DNA of 30,850 nt from Salinimicrobium sp049687495 (GTDB lineage: Bacteria > Bacteroidota > Bacteroidia > Flavobacteriales > Flavobacteriaceae), in the NCBI GenBank assembly GCA_049687495.1, contig JBAVJB010000061.1, positions 1-30,850 of the forward strand, given 5' to 3'. Positions 1 to 6,256 of the stretch are shown piece by piece. Every line of letters begins with the position of its first letter. Position 1 is the stretch's first letter. Position numbers and translations under genes: made by a program. A model generated the notes under the pieces. It had not been told where the DNA came from. It was given only the letters and a program-made list of their open reading frames with translations, and did no database searches.

Positions 1-81
1 TTTTGGAGCCTCATCTCAGACTTTAAGCTGTTCTTCGACATTCTTTTTGGAAGGAAGAGTTTTGATTCGGCGAAAGACTGA
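1..81 (+). CDS. Possible C-terminal tail of a truncated gene
   Basis: Frame 1 is open from the first base to a TGA at 79-81 and encodes 26 residues rich in Phe and Leu, ending in RKSFDSAKD. The mix of aromatic and hydrophobic residues followed by a charged tail would suit the end of a membrane-associated protein. The window cuts off everything upstream, so the family cannot be named. An open frame of this length can also occur by chance. Confidence 0.35.
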   Translation, partial: FWSLISDFKLFFDILFGRKSFDSAKD

Positions 82-193
82 TTGATTCCGAATTTAAGAT
101 TCAAAATTCCGGGTTAGAGAAAAGAAAAGAGAACAGAGAGAAGAGACCTTCTTAAATGACAATTTTGGCCTTCTCCTGAAATCTGTATGGGAA

Positions 194-247
194 TTTTTTC
201 GGCTCCCCTGCCGGCCGCAGGTTTAGGGATGGGGTAAAACGAAAAAA
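194..247. repeat. Small inverted-end element, copy 1
   Basis: Begins TTTTTTCGGCTCCCC and ends GGGGTAAAACGAAAAAA, so the outer 8 bases are inverted repeats (TTTTTTCG/CGAAAAAA). It shares both ends and the internal TTTAGGG with copy 2 at 424-464, but carries about 13 extra GC-rich bases in the middle (CCTGCCGGCCGCAGG region). Confidence 0.55.
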
Positions 248-283
248 TTTTTCTGCCATTCTCGTTTTGAGGCGTCGGGAGAG

Positions 284-303
284 GAATCTCTCTACAGAGA
301 TTC
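284..303. repeat. Hairpin GAATCTCT/AGAGATTC
   Basis: Perfect 8-bp arms around the loop ctac. The following 30 bases (304-333) resemble an intergenic repeat tail ending AGAATGACA. No poly-T follows directly, so this is better seen as a dispersed repeat than as a terminator. Confidence 0.5.
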
Positions 304-340
304 TTCACTCCGCTGCGCTACGGTCAGAATGACAAACACC

Positions 341-374
341 AACCCTCTCAGGGTTTCAAACGCCTGACAGGGTT
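341..374. repeat. Imperfect palindrome of the ACCT..CAGG type
   Basis: Arms AACCCTCTCAGG and CCTGACAGGGTT pair with one mismatch around a TTT-C-AAA centre. It is built like the palindrome at 3753-3785 (AGACCTCACAGGTTTT / AAAACCTGCGAGGTCT) and is probably a diverged member of the same family. Confidence 0.5.
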
Positions 375-423
375 CTTAGTTGGAATTTGGAATTTGAATT
401 TTGGTGCTTAAAAAAGGTGAAGC

Positions 424-464
424 TTTTTTCGGCTCCCTTTAGGGTAAGGGGTAAACCGAAAAAA
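424..464. repeat. Small inverted-end element, copy 2
   Basis: Begins TTTTTTCGGCTCCC and ends GTAAACCGAAAAAA, giving 9-bp inverted ends. The core TTTAGGG-TAA-GGGGTAAA matches copy 1 at 194-247. Its right end merges into the left arm of the prfC terminator palindrome, from 459. Confidence 0.55.
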
Positions 465-505
465 GAAGACCTTCAAAAATGTCATTTTTGAAGGTCTTCT
501 TTTTT
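459..505. terminator. 47-bp perfect palindrome, bidirectional terminator of prfC
   Basis: Positions 459-481 and 483-505 are exact reverse complements of 23 bases around a single T at 482. The stem is closed by six A on one side and six T on the other, so it can act as an intrinsic terminator on both strands. It abuts the prfC stop codon (505-507, minus). The centre is the 17-bp motif CAAAAATGTCATTTTTG found elsewhere in the window. Confidence 0.85.
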
Positions 506-2091
506 TAGAATTCCGAAGTGAAATGAAATTTGATCTTCGGATATTTCTGTTGCGCCATTTGCAAGGAGAAAGCAGAATCTGCTAAGAAAACCAGCTGTCC
601 CTGTTTGTCTTTGGCAAGGAACTTCGATTTTACCCTTTTAAAGTCCTTGAATTCTTCACTTTTCGGGTCTTCGGGTTCTACCCAGCATGCCTTGTGCACG
701 TTGAGGTTCTCATAGGTACACTTGGCGCCGTATTCATGTTCCAGTCGGTACTGGATCACCTCGAACTGGAGTGCGCCCACGGTACCAATAACCTTTCGGC
801 CGTTGAGTTCCAGGATGAACAGCTGTGCCACCCCTTCATCCATCAGCTGGTCGATACCTTTTTCCAGCTGCTTTGATTTCATAGGATCGGCGTTGTTGAT
901 ATAACGGAAATGTTCTGGGGAGAAACTCGGGATTCCCCGGTATTGCAGCTCTTCGCCTTCGGTTAAAGTATCACCTATTTTGAAGTTTCCGGTATCATGC
1001 AAGCCCACAATGTCACCCGGATAGGAAACATCAACGATTTCCTTCTTTTCAGCAAAAAAGGCATTTGGGCTGGAGAATTTCAGTTTTTTGTTGTGACGTA
1101 CGTGCAGGTAAGGCGTGTTACGCTCGAATTTCCCTGAAACTATTTTGATGAAAGCCAGCCTGTCCCGGTGCTTCGGGTCCATGTTAGCGTGGATCTTGAA
1201 AACGAAACCTGTAAAATCCTTTTCGTCGGGTTGCACCTTGCGCGTATCGCTATCCTTGGGGCGTGGAGTAGGAGCGATGCTGATGAAACAGTCCAGCAGC
1301 TCCCGCACCCCAAAATTGTTCAGGGCCGAGCCGAAGAATACAGGTTGCAGGTTTCCGTCAAGGTAATCCTGCCTGTCAAATTCGGGGTAAACCCCTTGTG
1401 CCAGTTCAAGTTCGTCGCGTAAGGAATTTGCGGCTTTTGAACCTATCAGCTCGTCCAGCTCTTCCGAAGAAAGATCAGAGATCTCCACGGTCTCCTCGAT
1501 ATCCCTGCGCGGGTCGCCGGTGAACAGGTTCACGTTCTGTTCCCAGATATTGTAGATCCCCTTGAAATCATAGCCCATCCCAATAGGAAAGCTAAGCGGG
1601 GTCACGGTCAAATTCAGTTTTTGTTCGATCTCATCCAGCAGCTCAAAAGCGTCTTTCCCCTCGCGGTCAAGTTTGTTGATGAACACGATCATAGGGATAT
1701 TCCGCATGCGGCAAACTTCCACCAGCTTCTCGGTCTGTTCCTCGACCCCTTTTGCAACGTCTATCACCACGATCACAGAGTCAACGGCGGTAAGCGTTCT
1801 AAAGGTATCCTCGGCAAAATCCTTGTGCCCCGGCGTATCCAGGATGTTTATCTTGATGTCTTTATATTCAAAACCAAGTACCGAAGTCGCCACCGAGATC
1901 CCTCTTTGCCGCTCGATCTCCATAAAGTCACTGGTAGCGCCCTTTTTGATCTTGTTCGACTTCACCGCGCCGGCTTCCTGTATGGCGCCTCCAAAAAGCA
2001 GCAGCTTCTCGGTAAGCGTGGTTTTACCGGCATCGGGGTGAGAAATTATCCCAAAGGTTCTTCGTCTCTTGATCTCGTCTGAAAATTTCAT
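505..2091 (-). CDS. prfC: Peptide chain release factor 3 (RF3)
   Basis: RF3 is a translational GTPase that removes RF1 or RF2 from the ribosome after peptide release. The 528-residue protein matches the usual length of about 530. It shows the G1 loop SHPDAGKTT (residues 17-25), a switch I region with ERQRGISV, G3 DTPGHKDF and G4 NKLD, then the RF3-specific tail (FFAEKKEIVDVSYPGDIVGL, ALQFEVIQYRLEHEYG). The frame is open further upstream to 2157, but the family starts at the Met before KFSDEIKRRRTFGI, so I use 2091. A -7 box TATCTTTG lies just upstream at 2109-2116. The gene is monocistronic and ends in a strong palindrome. Confidence 0.96.
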   Translation of the reverse strand: MKFSDEIKRRRTFGIISHPDAGKTTLTEKLLLFGGAIQEAGAVKSNKIKKGATSDFMEIERQRGISVATSVLGFEYKDIKINILDTPGHKDFAEDTFRTLTAVDSVIVVIDVAKGVEEQTEKLVEVCRMRNIPMIVFINKLDREGKDAFELLDEIEQKLNLTVTPLSFPIGMGYDFKGIYNIWEQNVNLFTGDPRRDIEETVEISDLSSEELDELIGSKAANSLRDELELAQGVYPEFDRQDYLDGNLQPVFFGSALNNFGVRELLDCFISIAPTPRPKDSDTRKVQPDEKDFTGFVFKIHANMDPKHRDRLAFIKIVSGKFERNTPYLHVRHNKKLKFSSPNAFFAEKKEIVDVSYPGDIVGLHDTGNFKIGDTLTEGEELQYRGIPSFSPEHFRYINNADPMKSKQLEKGIDQLMDEGVAQLFILELNGRKVIGTVGALQFEVIQYRLEHEYGAKCTYENLNVHKACWVEPEDPKSEEFKDFKRVKSKFLAKDKQGQLVFLADSAFSLQMAQQKYPKIKFHFTSEF

Positions 2092-2108
2092 AGGTAAATT
2101 TAAGGCTG

Positions 2109-2116
2109 CAAAGATA
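2109..2116 (-). promoter_or_regulatory. -7 box for prfC
   Basis: Reads TATCTTTG on the minus strand, matching the Bacteroidota consensus TAnnTTTG, 17 bases before the prfC ATG. No clear TTTG -33 element is seen at the expected distance. Confidence 0.55.
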
Positions 2117-2184
2117 ATTATTTGATCGTGAATTCTATGCCTGTGAGCGGCAGGCATTTTGATCTTTCTGAAGCAATACCATCC

Positions 2185-2213
2185 TTGTTTTTTAACACGT
2201 TTTCGTACATTTG
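2185..2213 (+). promoter_or_regulatory. Promoter for idi-ptpS
   Basis: TTG at 2185-2187 and TACATTTG at 2206-2213 are separated by 18 bases, fitting the Bacteroidota -33/-7 pattern. The idi ATG follows 16 bases after the -7 box. Confidence 0.6.
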
Positions 2214-2229
2214 AAGTTCAAATTTTGCA

Positions 2230-2748
2230 ATGAGAGAAGAACAAGTGATCCTGGTAAATGAAAAGGATGAGCAGATAGGGCTCATGCCCAAGATGGAAGC
2301 TCATGAAAAAGCTTTGCTGCACCGGGCGTTTTCGGTCTTTGTCTTTAACGACAAAAATGAGTTGATGATTCAGCAGCGCGCCCTGGGGAAATACCATTCT
2401 CCCGGCCTGTGGACCAACACCTGTTGCAGCCATCAGCGCGAGGGCGAGACCAATATCGAAGCCGGAAAACGTCGCCTGCAGGAGGAAATGGGCTTTTCTA
2501 CGGAACTTAAAGACACCATCTCTTTCATCTATAAAGCGCCTTTTGACAACGGCCTTACCGAACATGAGTTCGACCACATCCTGGTGGGAAGTTACAATGA
2601 CGAGCCGAACATCAATCCTGATGAGGTGCATGCATATAAATGGATGACGTTGGAGGACCTGAAGGAGGATATGCTGAAAAATCCCGATATTTATACTGAA
2701 TGGTTCAAGATCATTTTTGACAAGTACTACAAACACATTCAGCAATGA
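2230..2748 (+). CDS. idi: Isopentenyl-diphosphate delta-isomerase, type 1
   Basis: Interconverts isopentenyl and dimethylallyl diphosphate in isoprenoid synthesis, feeding quinones, carotenoids and undecaprenyl phosphate. The 172-residue Nudix-fold protein has the type-1 signature NTCCSHQREGE with the candidate catalytic cysteine at 65/66, a Nudix-like stretch EAGKRRLQEEMGF (77-89), and the acidic catalytic segment TEHEFDH (110-116). Length is normal for the family. It has its own promoter and its TGA overlaps the ATG of ptpS (ATGA at 2745-2748), so the two are probably translationally coupled. The functional link between isoprenoid and pterin synthesis is not obvious from sequence. Confidence 0.95.
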   Translation: MREEQVILVNEKDEQIGLMPKMEAHEKALLHRAFSVFVFNDKNELMIQQRALGKYHSPGLWTNTCCSHQREGETNIEAGKRRLQEEMGFSTELKDTISFIYKAPFDNGLTEHEFDHILVGSYNDEPNINPDEVHAYKWMTLEDLKEDMLKNPDIYTEWFKIIFDKYYKHIQQ

Positions 2749-3155
2749 AAGTAAGCGTAAGCAGAAAAGCTCATTTTAATGCAGCTCACCGTCTCTTCCG
2801 GAAGGAATGGAGCGATGAGAAGAATGAGCGCGTTTTTGGAAAGTGCAGCAATCCCAACTTCCACGGGCACAATTATGAGCTGGTGGTGACGGTGACAGGA
2901 GAGATCGATGAGGAGACGGGGTTTGTGATGGACCTCAAGGACCTGAAAGATCTTATCTACAAAAAAGTGGAAGTGCCTTTTGATCATAAAAATCTGAATG
3001 TTGAGGTGCCGGAGTTCAAAGAACTTAACCCAACAGCCGAAAATATCTCTGTGGTCATCTGGCGAAAACTAAGGCATGAGCTTGCAGATCATCTTGATCT
3101 TGAGGTGACTCTGTTTGAAACTCCGCGGAATTTTGTGACCTATAAAGGCGCCTAA
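2745..3155 (+). CDS. ptpS: 6-pyruvoyl-tetrahydropterin synthase, PTPS-II type
   Basis: This 136-residue member of the PTPS/QueD family is expected to bind zinc through H15, H40 and H42 and use C34 as catalytic base. The motif is C-x5-HGH (CSNPNFHGH), the spacing I associate with PTPS-II enzymes that make 6-pyruvoyl-tetrahydropterin for tetrahydrobiopterin, rather than the C-x3-HGH of QueD. The segments FGKCSNPN, HGHNYELVVTVTGEID, DHKNLNVEVPEF and the ending VTYKGA look strikingly like animal PTPS. A generic annotation would call it QueD. No other biopterin gene (GTP cyclohydrolase, sepiapterin reductase, aromatic hydroxylase) is in the window, so the pathway is inferred. Confidence 0.85.
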   Translation: MKVSVSRKAHFNAAHRLFRKEWSDEKNERVFGKCSNPNFHGHNYELVVTVTGEIDEETGFVMDLKDLKDLIYKKVEVPFDHKNLNVEVPEFKELNPTAENISVVIWRKLRHELADHLDLEVTLFETPRNFVTYKGA

Positions 3156-3196
3156 AATTTTTTTCCTGAAACTGCTTTTTGCATACAGAAATAGTA

Positions 3197-3204
3197 TAAA
3201 TTTG
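3197..3204 (+). promoter_or_regulatory. -7 box upstream of the 89-residue protein
   Basis: TAAATTTG fits TAnnTTTG and lies 22 bases before the ATG at 3227. A TTTTTG at 3176-3181 could be the -33 element but its spacing (15) is short. Confidence 0.5.
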
Positions 3205-3226
3205 CAGCTGAAAATTAAGCATCAAG

Positions 3227-3496
3227 ATGGCTAACAACAAGAGAACACTTAAGAGAGATATCAACTACGTTATGGGAGATATCATTGAGGCAGCTTACCT
3301 GCACCAGATAGCAAACCCAAAAGCAGATCCGGCGAAATCTGAAGCAATTGTTGATGAGGCGATCGCAGATTTCGATGAGTTGATCAAGAAGATGAACAAC
3401 AAGGATGTTGAGAACAAGAAACAACATTTCAGAAATATTGAGCAGGAATTGGAAGCAAAAGCCAACAAACTGGTAGATAAAGTAAACGCCCTTTAA
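3227..3496 (+). CDS. Small helical conserved-type protein, function unknown
   Basis: I do not recognise a named family. The 89 residues are highly charged, with no signal peptide or membrane segment, and look almost wholly alpha-helical. Two amphipathic stretches stand out (about 10-35 and 47-89), the second resembling a short coiled coil (NIEQELEAKANKLVDKVNAL). There are no cysteines. It has its own -7 box, normal codon use and a clean start, so I take it as real. It ends only 10 bases before tRNA-Thr, so the tRNA may be cotranscribed and processed out of the same transcript. Confidence 0.75.
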   Translation: MANNKRTLKRDINYVMGDIIEAAYLHQIANPKADPAKSEAIVDEAIADFDELIKKMNNKDVENKKQHFRNIEQELEAKANKLVDKVNAL

Positions 3497-3506
3497 AAGG
3501 CATTTC

Positions 3507-3580
3507 GCCGATGTAGCTCAGCTGGCTAGAGCAGCTGATTTGTAATCAGCAGGTCGTGGGTTCGAGTCCCTCCATCGGCT
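3507..3580 (+). tRNA. tRNA-Thr (anticodon TGT)
   Basis: A 74-nt cloverleaf: acceptor GCCGATG/CATCGGC, D-stem GCTC/GAGC, anticodon stem GCTGA/TCAGC with loop TTTGTAA (anticodon TGT, reading ACA), and T-arm with TTCGAGT. The discriminator base is T and CCA is not encoded. One T-T mismatch sits in the T-stem as read. A strong terminator follows immediately. Confidence 0.97.
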
Positions 3581-3582
3581 CA

Positions 3583-3613
3583 AAGCTCCTTCAGAAATGA
3601 AGGAGCTTTTTTT
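3583..3613 (+). terminator. Intrinsic terminator after tRNA-Thr
   Basis: Stem AAGCTCCTTC/GAAGGAGCTT with loop agaaat, followed by seven T. It starts two bases after the tRNA. Confidence 0.9.
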
Positions 3614-3640
3614 ATGGAGGGATGAGAAGTTTATCCCGAG

Positions 3641-3658
3641 TCCCGATGGCTATCGGGA
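3641..3658. repeat. Hairpin TCCCGAT-ggct-ATCGGGA
   Basis: Perfect 7-bp arms, extendable by CGA/TCG past a one-base bulge. It lies between the tRNA and the second copy of the tRNA 3' end. No T-run follows, so it is more likely a dispersed repeat than a terminator. Confidence 0.55.
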
Positions 3659-3665
3659 TCGAGGG

Positions 3666-3685
3666 GAGTCCCTCCATCGGCTCAA
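3666..3685 (+). repeat. Direct repeat of the tRNA-Thr 3' end
   Basis: The 20 bases GAGTCCCTCCATCGGCTCAA repeat exactly those at 3564-3583, covering the 3' half of the T-arm, the acceptor strand, the discriminator and three bases beyond. The two copies are 102 bases apart. The arrangement resembles the att duplication left by an integrase that targets a tRNA 3' end, but nothing integrase-like lies between them. Confidence 0.8.
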
Positions 3686-3688
3686 GTG

Positions 3689-3718
3689 AAAAACCTCTCA
3701 TTTTTGAGAGGTTTTTTT
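3689..3718 (+). terminator. Second terminator downstream of tRNA-Thr
   Basis: Stem AAAAACCTCTCA/TGAGAGGTTTTT around four T, with a T-run of seven. The right arm CATTTTTGAGAGG is also found at 5475 and 23110, linking it to the ATGACATT palindrome family. Confidence 0.85.
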
Positions 3719-3752
3719 ATTTAAGATTCAGAATTTAATATTCAAAAATCTT

Positions 3753-3785
3753 AGACCTCACAGGTTTTCAAAACCTGCGAGGTCT
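3753..3785. repeat. 33-bp near-perfect palindrome (AGACCTC..GAGGTCT)
   Basis: Sixteen-base arms with one mismatch around a single C (centre CAGGTTTT-C-AAAACCTG). No T-run follows. Related in design to 341-374, which supports a dispersed repeat family. Confidence 0.65.
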
Positions 3786-3805
3786 GGACGAAATAGTTTA
3801 ATATA

Positions 3806-3845
3806 GACAAGTGCGCGATTAATCGCGCACCTGTCGTTTTTTTTA
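3806..3845 (+). terminator. GC-rich palindrome followed by a T-run
   Basis: The core GTGCGCGATTAATCGCGCAC (3811-3830) is a perfect 20-bp palindrome. GACA/TGTC extends it past one mismatch, and then G and eight or more T follow. The orientation suits plus-strand termination, protecting the 3' side of the convergent mqo gene. The core could also serve as a protein-binding site. Confidence 0.6.
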
Positions 3846-3859
3846 CTGCCAACTGATCA

Positions 3860-5365
3860 CTAATGTTTTACATTTAGCCCAAGCGCTTCCGAACACTCTG
3901 CCTGCAGCTTTTGAAATTCCTCTTTATGCTCTTTAATGTTCTTGTTCCAAAAAGGGATCATTTCAGAAAGCTTTTGCTGCCATTCTGCAGTTGCCAATTT
4001 TTCGGGAAAGGCAGTGTTGATCACGTCCAGCATAATATCTACGGCAACCGAGGCGCCGGGAGAAGCTCCCAAAAGCGCGGTGATCGAACCATCTTTGCTG
4101 TGGATGACATCTGTCCCAAATTCTAATACGCCGCCTTCTTCCTTATCGCGTTTGATGATCTGCACCCGTTGGCCGGCTACCTGCAGCTCCCAGTCCTCCA
4201 GTTTGGCGTCTTTTAAAAATGTGCGCAGTTCATTGACACGATCTTCATGGCTCATGCTCACCTGCTCCACAAGATACTTGGTGAGGTCAAGATTGTGCCA
4301 GAACACGCCCCACAAAGAAGGTATGTTGGAAAAGTTGATTGACTTCGGAAAATCTGTATAAGAGCCCTGCTTCAGGAACTTGGTGCTAAAGCCTGCAAAA
4401 GGCCCGAACATGAGTTCTTTCTTCCCATTGATGTAGCGGGTATCCAGGTGAGGCACGCTCATGGGCGGGGAACCAACCTCTGCTTTGCTGTACACCTTGG
4501 CATCATGCTGTTTAATCAGCTCTTCGTTCTTGCAGAAAAGCCACTGACCGCTGATAGGAAAGCCGCCGTAGCCGTCTTTTTCGTCGATCTCCACCTTTTG
4601 TAGTAATGGTAAAGCTCCGCCGCCTGCGCCAATAAAGACATGATCTGCATCGAAATGCAGTTTCCTGTCATTTTGCAGGTCTTCGACTTCTACCAGCCAG
4701 TCATCGGGGCGGGCAGGGTCAATGTCTTTGACCTCGTGTTCCATTAGCACCGGAACGTCAAACTCATCTTTTAGAATGTCGATATATTTTTGGGTGAGAG
4801 AGCCAAAGTTCACCCCGGTGCCCAGTTCCATCCTGGTTGCGGCCATGGGCCGGTTGGGATCACGGTCTTTCATGATCAGTGGAAACCAGTCTTTCATCCT
4901 GGTCTTGTCTTCGGTGAATTCCATGTTCTCGAACATGAATTCCGAAGTCATTGCGTCAAAACGTTTCTTTAGGAAATCCACATTCTTGTCGCCGGTCACC
5001 CAGGCGTGGTGCGGAGTGCTGTGAATAAAAGAAGGGTCTTCAAAAAGGCCATTTTTGACAAGGAATCTCCAGAACTGTTTGGAACGTTCGAATTGCTCGA
5101 AAATATGAACTGCTTTGCTGATGTCGATCTTTCCGTTTTCCTTTTCGGGCGTGTAGTTGAGCTCGCAAAAGCCCGAATGTCCCGTCCCGGCATTGTTCTG
5201 TGCCGCCGAACTTTCCTGCGCCACCTTATCCAGCCTTTCGAGGATGAGGATCTTGATCCCGGGGTCGAGCAGCTTCAGCATAAGCGCCAAAGTGGCGCTC
5301 ATGATTCCGGCGCCAACACAAATTACATCATAATCTTCCTTTGGAATATTCGGGTCTTTGGCCAT
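3860..5365 (-). CDS. mqo: Malate:quinone oxidoreductase
   Basis: A membrane-associated FAD enzyme that oxidises malate to oxaloacetate and passes electrons to the quinone pool, replacing or complementing NAD-malate dehydrogenase in the TCA cycle. The 501-residue protein opens with the dinucleotide-binding motif VGAGIMSATLA (17-27) and the Mqo signatures ESSAAQNNAGTGHSGFCELNYTP, GTGVNFGSLT, GGFPISGQWLFC and LLGASPGASVAVDIML. It is slightly shorter than the E. coli enzyme, as is usual outside proteobacteria. There is no signal peptide, which fits a peripheral cytoplasmic-face enzyme. It appears monocistronic. Confidence 0.96.
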   Translation of the reverse strand: MAKDPNIPKEDYDVICVGAGIMSATLALMLKLLDPGIKILILERLDKVAQESSAAQNNAGTGHSGFCELNYTPEKENGKIDISKAVHIFEQFERSKQFWRFLVKNGLFEDPSFIHSTPHHAWVTGDKNVDFLKKRFDAMTSEFMFENMEFTEDKTRMKDWFPLIMKDRDPNRPMAATRMELGTGVNFGSLTQKYIDILKDEFDVPVLMEHEVKDIDPARPDDWLVEVEDLQNDRKLHFDADHVFIGAGGGALPLLQKVEIDEKDGYGGFPISGQWLFCKNEELIKQHDAKVYSKAEVGSPPMSVPHLDTRYINGKKELMFGPFAGFSTKFLKQGSYTDFPKSINFSNIPSLWGVFWHNLDLTKYLVEQVSMSHEDRVNELRTFLKDAKLEDWELQVAGQRVQIIKRDKEEGGVLEFGTDVIHSKDGSITALLGASPGASVAVDIMLDVINTAFPEKLATAEWQQKLSEMIPFWNKNIKEHKEEFQKLQAECSEALGLNVKH

Positions 5366-5439
5366 ACTTCTGTTTTTCTCAAATTAAAGAAAAGCTGAAG
5401 TTTTCCCTGCTAAAGAAATATTAAACCTGAATTTCAGCC

Positions 5440-5466
5440 AAAAAAAAGGCCCGACTAATGCGGGCC
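5440..5466 (-). terminator. Terminator of the DUF4369 lipoprotein gene
   Basis: Stem GGCCCG/CGGGCC with a 7-base loop, followed by eight T on the minus strand. It directly adjoins the 17-bp palindrome at 5466-5482. Confidence 0.85.
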
Positions 5467-5482
5467 AAAAATGTCATTTTTG
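5466..5482. repeat. CAAAAATG-T-CATTTTTG palindrome
   Basis: Perfect 8-bp arms around one base, seven bases beyond the stop codon of the lipoprotein gene. The bases between it and the stop (AGAGG plus two) are nearly the same as at 23118-23124. Confidence 0.75.
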
Positions 5483-5489
5483 AGAGGAA

Positions 5490-6203
5490 TTATTTTTCTG
5501 CTTCCGCAGCGCGTCTTTCCTCAAGAAATTTCTCCAGGCCTTTTCCGTATTTAGAAGCCTTAACTTCGGGAGTCAAAGATTTATAGATCGTATCCAGGTA
5601 TTTTACGTTGGCATCATAAACTTCAGAAATCGCCAGGTAAGGAGCGATCTCGTAATCTTTATTATTGATCGCGAAGTTCACGGTGTAAAGGTAGCGTCTC
5701 TTCAAAAGCTGCCCGTATTCTCTGGTGGTAGAGTCAATAGAGGCTTGATCCTGCTGCTGTTGCGCCATGAGGTTCTTTTGAATGAGATCCAGGTTCCTGT
5801 CGTTGAACTGCTTCATCATTTCGCGGTACTCCATCAGTTTTTTCTGATTTTCGGAACCTTCCACGATCACATCGGTCTCAAAATTCTTCAGCGTAGTGTT
5901 CACTGCCATTTCGCCGGGTTCAGCAAAGAAAAGCACACGGTCATCATACTGGCTGTTGTCAACCTTGTTGAGGTACAGGTACAAAACCTGCGGACTTTCA
6001 ATATAGGTCTCAAAAGTGAAGTTTTCATTGCCCTCTATTTTCACAGAATCCAGACTAACAAGGCTGGTGTCTTCGATCTTTTGCAGGTAAAGTGTTCCTT
6101 TTTTCAACCCCTGAACTTTCCCGTTGATGGTAAGGTTCTTCTCTTCATTGGAGCAGGCCGCAAGGAACAGAACGGCTAAAATTATAAATCCGAATTTTTT
6201 CAT
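5490..6203 (-). CDS. DUF4369-type outer-surface or periplasmic lipoprotein
   Basis: The 237-residue product starts with a type II signal peptide (MKKFGFIILAVLFLAAC) and lipobox cysteine at residue 17, so it should be acylated and anchored in a membrane. Residues about 23-120 form the beta-rich pattern (INGKVQGLKKGTLYLQKIEDTSLVSLDSVKI) of the DUF4369 domain found at the N-terminus of many Bacteroidota thiol-disulfide lipoproteins. Here no thioredoxin domain or CxxC follows. The second half is a charged helical region with a Gln run (QQQQ). The role is unknown. The gene is alone, with its own terminator. Confidence 0.85.
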   Translation of the reverse strand: MKKFGFIILAVLFLAACSNEEKNLTINGKVQGLKKGTLYLQKIEDTSLVSLDSVKIEGNENFTFETYIESPQVLYLYLNKVDNSQYDDRVLFFAEPGEMAVNTTLKNFETDVIVEGSENQKKLMEYREMMKQFNDRNLDLIQKNLMAQQQQDQASIDSTTREYGQLLKRRYLYTVNFAINNKDYEIAPYLAISEVYDANVKYLDTIYKSLTPEVKASKYGKGLEKFLEERRAAEAEK

Positions 6204-6256
6204 GAAATCAAAGTAGATATAAGTGGCGCAAAGATTAGAAAAAAAATCCTTTTATA

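Larger units (their letters stand above)
82..458. repeat. Gene-free island of short interspersed repeats
   Basis: This stretch has no credible gene. It holds several small palindromic elements: a decayed copy of the ATGACATT palindrome family near 144-175, two copies of an element that opens TTTTTTCGGCTCCC and closes CGAAAAAA (194-247 and 424-464), a hairpin GAATCTCT-ctac-AGAGATTC at 284-303 followed by a CACTCCGCTGCGCTACGG stretch ending at AGAATGACA, and a palindrome at 341-374. Similar 'GAGATTCTTCACT...CAGAATGACA' repeats are, from memory, common between genes in this family of bacteria. A 64-codon reverse frame at 114-308 runs through these repeats and I regard it as spurious. Confidence 0.6.

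Noticed and set aside
114..308. 64-codon reverse frame
   Set aside because: It crosses two repeat elements and a hairpin, has no family resemblance, and its composition follows the repeats. I treat it as chance.
3666..3685. A second tRNA gene or tRNA pseudogene
   Set aside because: Only the last 20 bases of the tRNA region are repeated; no anticodon arm or D-arm precedes them.
5044..5058. CAAAAAGGCCATTTTTG, similar to the palindrome, inside mqo
   Set aside because: The centre differs and the stretch encodes ordinary Mqo sequence; the arms are mostly A and T runs.
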